Source: DT-110 sp964342305 (GTDB lineage Bacteria > Bacteroidota > Bacteroidia > Chitinophagales > Saprospiraceae). Taken from it: DNA of 64,000 nt. The stretch is from contig CAYFGK010000011.1 of the NCBI GenBank assembly GCA_964342305.1, positions 1 to 64,000 on the forward strand. Reading direction: 5' to 3'. A model generated the notes under the pieces. It was not told where the DNA came from and searched no databases. It worked only from the letters and a program-made list of their open reading frames with translations. Below are positions 33,999-42,335 of this stretch, in pieces. A program made the position numbers and the translations under genes. Within the stretch, counting starts at the first letter, position 1, and each line of letters starts with the position of its first letter.

Positions 33999-34613
33999 AT
34001 GACTACTTTTTTTCCGGAACTTCGGGAGCGAATTCAGCATTCCTGGTTGGTCAAACCCAATCTGTCGAGCCATCGCAAACAGGCTCTAAACAAACTCAAA
34101 ACGGCCATCGAGGATAGCCCCGATATCACCAACATCGTATTTATCTGCACCCATAATTCCCGCCGGTCACACCTGGCTCAGCTCGCCTGCTTCGCCGCAG
34201 CAAACTGGTTCGGCTACGATCAGGTCACCACTTATTCGGGAGGTACGGAAGCCACTGCATTCCACCCAAATGCGGTTGCTGCTATCGAAGGTGCGGGATT
34301 CCAGGTTACCTCCGATGGTGACACCAATCCGACCTACACCATTCAGCTTGGTCCCGAAGGCCCTGCCTCCAAATGTTTTTCCAAGGTGTATGATCACCCC
34401 GACAATCCGTCGGCTAATTTCATAGCAGTAATGGTGTGTTCCGATGCCGATGAGAATTGCCCCTTCGTTCCGGGTGCCCGCCACCGGATCTCCCTGCCGT
34501 ACGACGACCCGAAAACAGCAGACAATACCCCCGAAGCGGCCGCAATCTACGACCAACGACTCGATCAGATTGCCCGTGAGCTCTTCTGGGTTTTTGATGC
34601 GCTCAACAAATAA
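33999..34613 (+). CDS. arsC: Arsenate reductase, low-molecular-weight phosphatase type
   Basis: A 204-residue LMW protein-tyrosine-phosphatase-fold protein. The P-loop CX5R is C50-THNSR-R56 (VFICTHNSRRSHLAQ), and YDDPKTAD supplies the DP-loop Asp. An N-terminal extension of about 44 residues precedes the fold. Further Cys residues (MVCSDADENC) could form the redox relay used by thioredoxin-coupled ArsC. Between arsR and an arsenite pump it most likely reduces arsenate. Two small hairpins (CTCTTCCTGGAAGAG and GCATTGCAGAAGCAATGC at 33950-33983) lie in its leader. Confidence 0.85.
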   Translation: MTTFFPELRERIQHSWLVKPNLSSHRKQALNKLKTAIEDSPDITNIVFICTHNSRRSHLAQLACFAAANWFGYDQVTTYSGGTEATAFHPNAVAAIEGAGFQVTSDGDTNPTYTIQLGPEGPASKCFSKVYDHPDNPSANFIAVMVCSDADENCPFVPGARHRISLPYDDPKTADNTPEAAAIYDQRLDQIARELFWVFDALNK

Positions 34614-34631
34614 CACACAAAAGCAGAACAG

Positions 34632-35699
34632 ATGAATACTACAGCAGCTGCACCTCCCCGCAAACGCCTGGGATGGCTCGACCGCTATCTAACCCTTTGG
34701 ATATTTGCCGCAATGGCCATCGGAGTAGGCCTCGGCGTTCTTTTCCCCCAGATGGCAACCGCCCTGGAATCGTACTCCAGCGGCACGACCAATATCCCCA
34801 TCGCCATTGGTCTCATCCTGATGATGTATCCGCCCCTGGCCAAGGTTGATTACCGCTTATTACCCAAAGTGTTTAGCAACGTAAAGGTCCTGAGCCTCTC
34901 CCTCTTCCTCAACTGGATTATCGGCCCCTTGCTCATGTTCGGACTGGCCATCCTTTTCCTGCGCGATTACCCCGGCTACATGACCGGCCTCATCCTCATT
35001 GGTCTGGCCCGCTGCATTGCCATGGTCATCGTCTGGAACGACCTGGCGGAGGGAAGTCGCGAATACGGGGCTGCCCTGGTGGCCCTGAACAGCCTGTTCC
35101 AGGTCTTCTTTTACAGCTTCTACGCCTGGTTGTTTATCACCTGGCTTCCGCCAAAAATAGGTATGGAGGGTGCGCTGGTGAATATAGGGATCGCAACGGT
35201 GGCCGAAAGTGTGCTGATCTACCTCGGCATTCCCTTTGCCCTGGGCCTGGCCAGCCGCCTGCTGCTGGCGCGTTGGAAAGGAGAAGAATGGTATAAAAAT
35301 ACGTTCATCCCCGCCATTTCGCCCATTACGCTGATCGCTTTACTCGCCACCATTGTGCTCATGTTCAGCCTTAAGGGCGATACGATCGTCGAATTACCGC
35401 TAGATGTCCTGCGAATCGCCGTACCCCTGCTCATCTATTTCCTCCTGATGTTTCTGATCAGTTTCTTCACGAGCCGGGCGCTAGGAGCAGATTACCCGCG
35501 CACCGCTTCCATTGCCTTTACCGCGGCCGGCAATAACTTTGAACTGGCCATTGCGGTGGCCATTGCCCTGTTCGGCCTTAGCTCACCTCAGGCATTTACC
35601 GGGGTTATTGGTCCGCTGGTCGAGGTGCCGGCCCTGATCGCTTTGGTCAACGTGTCGTTCTGGCTGCGGAAGAAGTATTATCAGGAAGCTACAGTCTGA
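34632..35699 (+). CDS. ACR3-family arsenite efflux transporter
   Basis: A 355-residue integral membrane protein with about ten hydrophobic helices. The conserved ACR3 cysteine is C128 in GLARCIAMVIVWNDLA, and TAAGNNFELAIAVAI near 300 is also diagnostic. It exports As(III) using the proton motive force. Starts 18 bp after arsC, completing the operon. Confidence 0.93.
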   Translation: MNTTAAAPPRKRLGWLDRYLTLWIFAAMAIGVGLGVLFPQMATALESYSSGTTNIPIAIGLILMMYPPLAKVDYRLLPKVFSNVKVLSLSLFLNWIIGPLLMFGLAILFLRDYPGYMTGLILIGLARCIAMVIVWNDLAEGSREYGAALVALNSLFQVFFYSFYAWLFITWLPPKIGMEGALVNIGIATVAESVLIYLGIPFALGLASRLLLARWKGEEWYKNTFIPAISPITLIALLATIVLMFSLKGDTIVELPLDVLRIAVPLLIYFLLMFLISFFTSRALGADYPRTASIAFTAAGNNFELAIAVAIALFGLSSPQAFTGVIGPLVEVPALIALVNVSFWLRKKYYQEATV

Positions 35700-36044
35700 T
35701 TTTTATGCTTTCGCAAAAATGGCTGTACCGGGCAATTAGCTTAGCTGCTTTTGCCGAAAGGCATTCGAACCCTTCTATACCGACAACGAAGTGGTATAAT
35801 ACTCATACCTCAACCTTATCCTGAGCCTAAACCTGACCCTCATCCAAAACCTTTTGCCGAAAGGCTGGTTACCCTACCGTCCATAATAAGCTATGTTTTT
35901 GCCGGCAGCTGTTTACAAAGCAGTTGCCTGCTTTTTTTACGCCAAATGGCCTCTTCGGGAAGCAGTACAACTTCTGGTTTTTGTCGTTTGGCGACGCCCA
36001 GAGGTCCAACAACGAGTTTTCACCTAAGAACCACTACACCTAAG
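35700..36044. other. Gap with three mini-hairpin motifs and a MITE relic
   Basis: Non-coding 345 bp. GCTTTCGC-A5 lies at 35707 and TTTT-GCCGAAAGGC at 35753 and 35856. TATACC-N11-GGTATA at 35776-35798 equals the outer ends of the MITE-like elements joined together. An open frame runs through the gap into the next gene, but it lacks coding character. Confidence 0.6.
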
Positions 36045-36052
36045 TACCTTTG
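36045..36052 (+). promoter_or_regulatory. Bacteroidota -7 promoter box
   Basis: TACCTTTG matches the TAnnTTTG consensus and ends four bases before the ATG at 36057, so the mRNA would have almost no leader. No good -33 TTG is seen. Confidence 0.4.
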
Positions 36053-36056
36053 CGTC

Positions 36057-38309
36057 ATGGAACTAAAGATAAGATCGACCTTTATACTTGTCCTCCTGGG
36101 CCTGTGTTCCTCCCTGTGGGCTCAGCCAATGCTTACCGACCCTGCTCAGACTGATGAGCAAAACGAGCAGGTTGCCCGCGCCCAGCTGCTGCGAACCACG
36201 GGGTCGATCATCATCGATGGTGACCTCAACGAGGACTCCTGGTTTCAAACTGATCCCGCCACTGACTTCTGGGAATACTTCCCCTCCGATAGCACCCTCA
36301 ATTCTATCCAGACCGAGGTGTATATGACCTTCGACGATAACTACCTTTATATTGGAGCCATCTGTGAATCGGTAGGTGACCAATACGTGGTCAATTCCCT
36401 GCGCCGCGACTATTCGGCCGGAGGCAACGACAACCTGACTTTCCTGATCGATCCCTTTCTCGATAAAACCAATGCCTTTGTATTTGGCATGAATCCCTAC
36501 GGTGTGATGCGCGAGGCTCTGATCTCCAATGGCGGACAGAGTGGTCGCGACTGGGACTCCGGCTGGGATAATAAATGGAAGGGAGAGTCAAAGATCCACG
36601 ATGGCTACTGGTCGTGCGAGATCGCCATTCCGTTCAGTACCCTGCGGTTTAATCCCGGCACCCAGCGCTGGAATTTCAACGCCTACCGCTTCGATACCCA
36701 ATCCAATACCCGCTCGACGCTGGTGCGCATTCCGCAAAACCAGACCATTATGAGCCTGGCTTACATGGATCCCATCGAGTGGTCGGAATCACCCAAACCG
36801 CCTAAACGCAATATTTCCATCATTCCCTTCGCCACGGCCGGAACTACCAAAGACTTCGAAGAGGGGACTCCCGCCGATAATAACTTCGCCATTGGGGCTG
36901 ATGCCAAAATAGCGGTAACTCCCGGCCTCAACCTGGATCTTACGGTGAACCCCGACTTCTCGCAGGTCGAAGTTGATCAGCAGGTCATCAACCTGGATCG
37001 CTTTGAGGTATTCTTTCCGGAGCGGCGGCAGTTTTTTCTCGAAAACGCCGACCTCTTTGGCGGATTTGGGGAACAACAGGTCAACCCCTTCTTCTCCCGC
37101 CGCATCGGCATCGACCAGGATACCGCCGGTAATACGGTGCAGGTACCTATATTATATGGAGCCCGGCTCAGTGGCAAACTCGATAATAACTGGCGATTAG
37201 GAGTGTTGAATATGCATACCCTGCAGGATAATGAAGCCGGCCTCCCCGCAGTGAATTACAGCGTTGGTGCCGTACAACGCAAAGTAGGACAGCGGTCGAA
37301 TATTGGTATGATCTTCGTCAATAAACAGGCCTTTGCTCCCGATAATAATGAGACCATGCAGGAGGTAGATGCCTACAACCGCGTCATTGGTTTTGATTAC
37401 AACCTGAACACCCCCGATAACAAATGGACCGGTAAGACCTATTACCACCAGGCCATTACCACGGCGGATAGCCTGAGCGCCTCCGAAAAATTTGCCCACG
37501 GAGCCCGCCTGGAATACCGCGTCCGGGATGTCAGCGTAGAATGGACGCACCGCTGGGTACGTGAAGGCTTTACGCCCGAATTGGGGTTCGTACCACGCCG
37601 CAACGTATTCCGGGTCAATCCCCGTGCCCAATGGTTCTTTTACCCGAAAGGGAGATCCATCAACCGCTGGCAGGTTGGGGCTGAATACAGCTCCTTCTGG
37701 AAACCCGAATACGGACAGACCGACCAACAGGTCCAAACGTTCCTGGAACTCAACTACGAGAACACCTCGGAACTTCGATTCTCCATTCAGAACGACTATA
37801 CCTACTTATTCAGTGAATTTGATCCAACCCGAACGGACGCTACCCCACTGGCAGCCGATAAAGACTACCGCTACTCCTCGGTCAGTATGAGCTACCGTTC
37901 CGACCAACGCAAGGTATTTTCGTACCGGATAAGTCCGCAGGCAGGGCAATTTTTCAATGGCCACCGCTATAGCCTGCGTGGTTCGCTTACGTACCGTTAC
38001 CAGCCGCTGGGGCAAATTGAAATGAACGTAAACTACACCTATATTGACCTGCCTGCCCCCCACGCATCGGCCGGCTTATTCCTGATCGGTCCCCGCATCG
38101 ATCTGACCTTCAGTAAATCCTTGTTCTTAACTACTTTCTTGCAGTACAATAGTCAATCGGAAAACATGAACATCAATACGCGCTTTCAGTGGCGTTTTGC
38201 TCCGGTTTCCGACTTCTTCCTGGTCTACACCGACAACTACGACACGTTCGACTGGGGCGTGAAGAACCGGGCGATTGTAGCAAAGGTCACGTACTGGCTG
38301 AATCTGTAG
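36057..38309 (+). CDS. DUF5916 outer-membrane protein with CBM9-like domain
   Basis: A 750-residue protein. ATG at 36057 gives the signal peptide MELKIRSTFILVLLGLCSSLWAQ; the longer upstream frame has no such start. Residues about 45-240 look like the carbohydrate-binding CBM9-like domain (GSIIIDGDLNEDSWFQTDPA), and the rest is DUF5916, rich in alternating beta-strands ending in an aromatic-flanked strand (AKVTYWLNL) as in outer-membrane barrels. VDQQVINLDRFEVFFPERRQFFLENADLF is the family hallmark. Function unknown; a second member is at 46901-49432. Confidence 0.85.
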   Translation: MELKIRSTFILVLLGLCSSLWAQPMLTDPAQTDEQNEQVARAQLLRTTGSIIIDGDLNEDSWFQTDPATDFWEYFPSDSTLNSIQTEVYMTFDDNYLYIGAICESVGDQYVVNSLRRDYSAGGNDNLTFLIDPFLDKTNAFVFGMNPYGVMREALISNGGQSGRDWDSGWDNKWKGESKIHDGYWSCEIAIPFSTLRFNPGTQRWNFNAYRFDTQSNTRSTLVRIPQNQTIMSLAYMDPIEWSESPKPPKRNISIIPFATAGTTKDFEEGTPADNNFAIGADAKIAVTPGLNLDLTVNPDFSQVEVDQQVINLDRFEVFFPERRQFFLENADLFGGFGEQQVNPFFSRRIGIDQDTAGNTVQVPILYGARLSGKLDNNWRLGVLNMHTLQDNEAGLPAVNYSVGAVQRKVGQRSNIGMIFVNKQAFAPDNNETMQEVDAYNRVIGFDYNLNTPDNKWTGKTYYHQAITTADSLSASEKFAHGARLEYRVRDVSVEWTHRWVREGFTPELGFVPRRNVFRVNPRAQWFFYPKGRSINRWQVGAEYSSFWKPEYGQTDQQVQTFLELNYENTSELRFSIQNDYTYLFSEFDPTRTDATPLAADKDYRYSSVSMSYRSDQRKVFSYRISPQAGQFFNGHRYSLRGSLTYRYQPLGQIEMNVNYTYIDLPAPHASAGLFLIGPRIDLTFSKSLFLTTFLQYNSQSENMNINTRFQWRFAPVSDFFLVYTDNYDTFDWGVKNRAIVAKVTYWLNL

Positions 38310-38372
38310 ACGGATTACGGATTACGGATAACGGATTACGGATAACGGATTACGGATAACGGATAACGGATA
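38310..38372. repeat. Nine exact 7-bp units after the DUF5916 stop
   Basis: ACGGATT, ACGGATT, ACGGATA, ACGGATT, ACGGATA, ACGGATT and three ACGGATA, beginning at the base after the TAG stop. Confidence 0.9.
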
Positions 38373-38500
38373 AGTTTTTCTTTCTATCAGCTTAGTCAAA
38401 ATAGCAGGGCCAAATATTGTCTGCATTCTTGATCAAATCCACCGCAGTTTCGCATCGCAACATGTAAACCGTAAGCCGTGAATCGTGGCCCTTGATCCTC

Positions 38501-38678
38501 GAGTTTCCAATGCTTTGAATTTTGGGCATTGCTCTTGTCCGCGTAGAGCATTGGGCGTCGGGCATGGAGCGTAGAAAGCCGTGGACCGTGAGTTTCCAAT
38601 GCTTTGGATTTTGGGCATTGCTCTTGTCCGCGTAGAGCATTGGGCGTCGGGCATGGAGCGTAGAGAGCCGTGGACCGT
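38501..38678. repeat. 89-bp tandem duplication
   Basis: Two near-identical 89-bp units (starting GAGTTTCCAATGCTTTG at 38501 and 38590), themselves rich in CCGTNNN-like heptamers, between the DUF5916 gene and moaD. No coding frame is convincing. Confidence 0.85.
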
Positions 38679-38700
38679 GAACCGTGGACCGTGGACCGTC

Positions 38701-38943
38701 TCACCCGCCGCTTACCGGCGGAATCAGCACTACCTCATCGCGCTCGGTTATTTCCTCGGGACCTTCGGCATACTCGTTATTACGGGCAATAGCCAGCGAA
38801 GCTAACTTGGTGAGTTCCGGATAATCGGCGTATAGTTTTTTACGCAAGTCATCCACCGTAATACCGCTGGGTAATTCCATAATCGTTTCGGAGCCACCGA
38901 GAATGTCACGGGCAATCCCGAAAGCCAGAATAGTGATAGTCAT
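38701..38943 (-). CDS. moaD: Molybdopterin synthase small subunit MoaD
   Basis: An 80-residue ubiquitin-like sulfur carrier. Start at 38943 gives MTITILAFGIARDILGG; the end is the required Gly-Gly in VVLIPPVSGG. The C-terminal glycine is adenylated and thiocarboxylated, then donates sulfur to precursor Z with MoaE. It lies 7 kb from the main Moco cluster and without a moaE neighbour. ThiS would be an alternative, but the LFG/AFG-ARD pattern and the nearby Moco genes favour MoaD. Confidence 0.85.
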   Translation of the reverse strand: MTITILAFGIARDILGGSETIMELPSGITVDDLRKKLYADYPELTKLASLAIARNNEYAEGPEEITERDEVVLIPPVSGG

Positions 38944-38988
38944 ATAGTGTTGTTTAGTTCGTTCCAAGATCAGTGTCTCTATATTAAC

Positions 38989-39174
38989 GTGAAGTTGAGA
39001 CTGAGTTATTTGCTAAAAGACTGAATGTCAAAACCTCACCTTGTATTTGGTACAGGGTACCAGGTAGTTGGAATATAATTAATCCTCGTACCCAATACCT
39101 ACTACTACGTACCGGGAGGTTGGGCCTGGATTCTCTTCCATTTAGGTAATAGTCTATGCTCAACCTCCCGGTAC
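38989..39174. repeat. Composite two-hairpin element, copy 1
   Basis: Hairpin one (38989-39039) has arms near GTGAAGTT/AACCTCAC and a loop ending CTGAATGTCA; hairpin two has perfect 14-bp arms GTACCGGGAGGTTG (39109-39122) and complement (39161-39174) with a 38-nt loop. A GGTACC-rich spacer lies between. The same two-hairpin order recurs at 45480-45660. Confidence 0.75.
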
Positions 39175-39202
39175 TTACCCAAAAAAGGGTAAATCGTGGT
39201 GC

Positions 39203-39237
39203 AAATGTGGATAACTCTGTGTTTTTCCACATTTTTT
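39203..39237 (+). terminator. Hairpin with T-run in an AT-rich gap
   Basis: Arms AAATGTGGA and TCCACATTT (9 bp) with a 14-nt loop, followed by T. The left arm also contains a perfect reverse DnaA box (TGTGGATAA). The AT-rich stretch 39240-39560 beyond it holds no supportable gene; it has a GAGGAC/GTCCTC hairpin (39267-39287) and two TACACCTTCT repeats about 24 bp apart near 39400-39430. Confidence 0.5.
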
Positions 39238-39563
39238 GGTATATTACCTGTGCTTACTATTTACTGAGGACCAACCAAGAGTCCTCATCCCATGAACACA
39301 CTCCTTTTACCCTTCGTTTATTTTGCTATGTCCTGTTCTGTGCAGGGCCTTATTGCTGTATACAATCGTTAAATAAATGTTAAAATTTCGGCGAGTATAC
39401 ACCTTCTTTTATGCCTAACGTACACCTTCTCAAAGGAATCTTACCGTTCTGTTTACCGTTATCGCGGTATTTTATTGGTCCAACTACTCTGAATCCAAAC
39501 TAAATGAGGGGCCATTTCTAACCTTAACGAACTGTTACCATCCGGTCACAGCGTTCAAATTCA

Positions 39564-39594
39564 TTGACTTTTATGGGCGAAGGGTCTAGCTTTG
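39564..39594 (+). promoter_or_regulatory. Bacteroidota-type promoter for the MltD-like gene
   Basis: TTG at 39564-39566, a 20-bp spacer and TAGCTTTG at 39587-39594 fit the -33/-7 consensus of Bacteroidota primary sigma factors. It would leave a 5' leader of about 115 nt before the start at 39716. Confidence 0.55.
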
Positions 39595-39715
39595 CCTCGA
39601 TTTACAGCGGTATTTCCCCGTTGAGGGGTCATACTATTTCGTTTGACAACACCTATATACGAAACCCACGGTCAGCTAGCATGCTGGCAATTTAGAACAT
39701 GTAAATAGTAAGCCA

Positions 39716-40837
39716 ATGAGACTCCCATGGACGCTAGGAGTTGTACTGATGTCCATTACACTCAGTACAGCATCTACATCCACACTCGAAAACACCGCGG
39801 ACCTGACTTCTCCCATTATGTCAAGCGCCGTGACCGAGGCACAGATAAAAGAACGCCTCGCAACTATCAACCTTCCTCTGGAAGTTGAAGATACAGATGA
39901 AGTTGTGCGTCGAATCAACCAGTATGTGTTGGCCGGACGTCACGAGACCGAAGCTATCCTTGGTCGCACCATCGCCTTCTTCCCTGTATTTGAACACTAC
40001 CTGGAATTGCATGGGTTGCCTAAGGAGATGAAATACCTCCCCATGATCGAATCAGGTTTGCGTCCTACGGTTAAGTCACACGTAGGGGCAGCCGGCATGT
40101 GGCAACTGATGGGCATCACCGCCCGCCACCATGGCCTGCAAGTGAACGACCAGGTCGACGAGCGCTTCGATCCATATAAGTCTACCGAAGCAGCGGTACG
40201 CATGTTGAAGTACCTCGACGGTATGTTTGATGACTGGGCGTTGGTTCTCTCGGCGTATAATGCCGGCCCGGGGCGCATCCAGAATGCGGTTCGGTACGCA
40301 GGTTCCAGTGACTATGCGAAAGTATACCCGCACTTGCCACGTGAAACCAAGCGCTACGTACCTGCCTTCGTGGCCGCTGCTTATATCGCCAATTTTTACC
40401 ACCTGCACCAATTGACACCCTCCGCAACCTCTTCATTTAGTCAGGATTTGCGGATTCTCACGGTTAAGCAAACCCTCTCGTTTGCCAAGATCGCAGAGAT
40501 TACCGGACTGAGCTATAAAGACATTGCAGCCATCAACCCGTCCTACCTGCGAGGATATATACCGCAGAATAGCAAAGGCAACTTCCTGGCACTGCCAGCG
40601 ACAGCCAGTGTAAAGATGCGGGACTATCTGACCAAAGAGGTGAAGGCAAAAGAACAAAATTTGGTACCCACGCTTTACGTGGTGGCTCCGGGCGACAACC
40701 TTGAGCAAATTGCCAGGATGTTCCATACTACGGAAGAAAAGATCCGCGATTGGAACGGATTGGGTGACCAACCCGTTGTGTTGAATCAGGAGCTCACGCT
40801 TTTACTCTCCCGAGCATACCTGATCAATCGCGCTTAA
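39716..40837 (+). CDS. Membrane-bound lytic transglycosylase, MltD-like, with LysM
   Basis: A 373-residue exported peptidoglycan-cleaving enzyme. A signal peptide precedes an SLT domain (about 95-215) with the catalytic Glu in LPMIESGLRPTVKSHVGAAGMWQLM and the downstream LVLSAYNAGPGRIQNAV. Two C-terminal LysM-type repeats follow (about 245-305 degenerate; 320-368 YVVAPGDNLEQIARMFHTTE), which bind glycan strands. It acts in the periplasm in wall turnover. Single gene with a good promoter and terminator. Confidence 0.92.
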   Translation: MRLPWTLGVVLMSITLSTASTSTLENTADLTSPIMSSAVTEAQIKERLATINLPLEVEDTDEVVRRINQYVLAGRHETEAILGRTIAFFPVFEHYLELHGLPKEMKYLPMIESGLRPTVKSHVGAAGMWQLMGITARHHGLQVNDQVDERFDPYKSTEAAVRMLKYLDGMFDDWALVLSAYNAGPGRIQNAVRYAGSSDYAKVYPHLPRETKRYVPAFVAAAYIANFYHLHQLTPSATSSFSQDLRILTVKQTLSFAKIAEITGLSYKDIAAINPSYLRGYIPQNSKGNFLALPATASVKMRDYLTKEVKAKEQNLVPTLYVVAPGDNLEQIARMFHTTEEKIRDWNGLGDQPVVLNQELTLLLSRAYLINRA

Positions 40838-40870
40838 AAGATACTAGTCAATAAGGAAATTGTACCAAGG

Positions 40871-40902
40871 AAGCTCACCCAAACGGGTGGGCTTTTCTTT
40901 TT
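40871..40902 (+). terminator. Terminator of the MltD-like gene
   Basis: A 10-bp stem AAGCTCACCC/GGGTGGGCTT (one G-T pair) with loop AAAC, followed by TTCTTTTT. Confidence 0.75.
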
Positions 40903-40905
40903 AAA

Positions 40906-40957
40906 GTGAGGTTTTGATATTCAGCTGTTTAGCAAAACACCTTAGCCCAAACCTCAC
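40906..40957. repeat. Long-loop hairpin, single copy of the composite family
   Basis: Arms GTGAGGTTT/AAACCTCAC (9 bp) with a 34-nt loop, followed by GTTTTTTT. On the minus strand its loop matches that of 45480-45530 closely (GGGCTAAGGTGTTT-GCT). It separates two convergent genes. Confidence 0.75.
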
Positions 40958-40963
40958 GTTTTT

Positions 40964-42013
40964 TTAGATCATTCCTCTGCGCTCAAAGTCGTGCACCTGC
41001 TCGATCAGTGTTTCGGAAACGGGCCGGTAGGTCATCCCCAGATCCTCCATCGAATAGGTATTATCGAAGCGCACCGGATAGCCCGCGTTACGCCGGATAT
41101 AGGACCAGCTGTATCCCCGGAAAGGACCCACAGCGTACAGGAGCCATTTCGGCAAAACCCGCCGCGGCAATGGGTATTTCTTGCCAAACTCCGTACGCAG
41201 AATGGCTCCCATCTCCAACACCCCCAGTTCATCGGCGGTGAGTATATGTCGGCCGGATGCTTCGGGATTGAAGGCTGCCCGAATATGGGCCTGGGCTACG
41301 TCCCGGACATCCACGATCCCGAAGTACAGGTCGGGTACTCCCGACTTAAAATTGCCATTAACCATCGACAACATAAAATCCGTACTGGTGCTATCCGTGC
41401 GATTACTCAGCGAAGGTCCCAGTACGAACCCCGGTTGCAATGCTACCAGGCTCCACCGATCCTGAGCTTCGGCGAGCGCCCAGGCTTCTTTTTCTGCAAT
41501 CGTTTTGGAAAAAGTATAGGGTTGATTATCCAGATCAGCCCGCAGGTTCCAGTCATCCTCAGTAAACAGGCCATTGGGTTTATCAGCCAATTCTATGGCA
41601 TCGCCATACACGGCGGCTACACTGGAAGTCAGCACGACCCGTTGCACGGTCTTCAGTTCATGTACCGTCGCCAGTACATTAAGCGTACCCTTCCGGGCGG
41701 GATCCACCAGGTCTTTCCTGGGGTCCTTCACCTTCAAACGGAAGGGGGACGCGGTATGGATAACAATGGCACAGCCATCCATCGCTTTGTGGAACGAACC
41801 ATCTTCCAACAGGTCGGCTTCAAAAAGGCGCAGAGTTCCTTTTTCTTTTTTCGCCAGCTCATAAAGGTGCCCAAACTTTTGCCCCTGCCGCATATCCCGC
41901 ACCGTTCCGTGCACCGTGTAGCCTCCCTCCAACAGGTAGCGTACTATCCAGGAAGCTACATAGCCGGAGGCACCGGTTACCAGAACGGGAGCAGAAGAAT
42001 CAATATCGCCCAT
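40964..42013 (-). CDS. NAD(P)-dependent reductase, dihydroflavonol-4-reductase-like
   Basis: A 349-residue extended SDR. The cofactor site is VLVTGASGYVASWIVRYLLEGG, HTASPF is typical of the cinnamyl/dihydroflavonol reductase branch, the catalytic Ser is in VLTSSVAAVYG and the YxxxK is YTFSK. It reduces aldehydes or ketones or acts as an epimerase; the substrate is unknown. It begins with MGDIDSSAPVLVTG. Weak -7 box (TACCTTAG) lies about 55 bp upstream. Confidence 0.85.
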   Translation of the reverse strand: MGDIDSSAPVLVTGASGYVASWIVRYLLEGGYTVHGTVRDMRQGQKFGHLYELAKKEKGTLRLFEADLLEDGSFHKAMDGCAIVIHTASPFRLKVKDPRKDLVDPARKGTLNVLATVHELKTVQRVVLTSSVAAVYGDAIELADKPNGLFTEDDWNLRADLDNQPYTFSKTIAEKEAWALAEAQDRWSLVALQPGFVLGPSLSNRTDSTSTDFMLSMVNGNFKSGVPDLYFGIVDVRDVAQAHIRAAFNPEASGRHILTADELGVLEMGAILRTEFGKKYPLPRRVLPKWLLYAVGPFRGYSWSYIRRNAGYPVRFDNTYSMEDLGMTYRPVSETLIEQVHDFERRGMI

Positions 42014-42079
42014 ACTCTGATTATTTTTTAAAATTCATAAAGGACAACGACCCACTCGGTATTCGCTAAGGTACGTAGC

Positions 42080-42170
42080 CCGTGACCCCTGGACCGTGAA
42101 CCGTGAACCGTGAACCCTGGATCGTGGACCTTGAACCCTGGACCGTGGACCTTGAACCTTGGACCTTGAA
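42080..42170. repeat. Thirteen-unit 7-bp array
   Basis: Thirteen consecutive heptamers of the CCNTGNA type (CCGTGAC, CCCTGGA, CCGTGAA x3, CCCTGGA, TCGTGGA, CCTTGAA and others) without a phase break. The rest of 42014-42335 holds no gene. Confidence 0.9.
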
Positions 42171-42335
42171 CCTAAAAAAGGCGCATCTGGCCGAAAAGAT
42201 AGCTGGCTTCACCTGCTCTGCCTGAAAAAATACCTACTTTTTAGTCTGGTACAGTCCAACAATTCATGATTTGTAAAATTATGGGTTGGCAGGCTATAAT
42301 AACCGCAAATCGTTTGGTACAAAATCAAAACATCT

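Noticed and set aside
35760..35785. tRNA-like T-loop (ATTCGAACCC)
   Set aside because: No acceptor, D or anticodon stem can be formed around it.
39206..39214. Replication origin
   Set aside because: Only one perfect DnaA box, partly within a terminator-like hairpin, and no dnaA, dnaN or similar neighbour.
39292..39372. A 26-codon ORF beginning MNTLLLPFVYFAMSC in the AT-rich gap
   Set aside because: It resembles a lipoprotein signal but has no mature part; too short to support.
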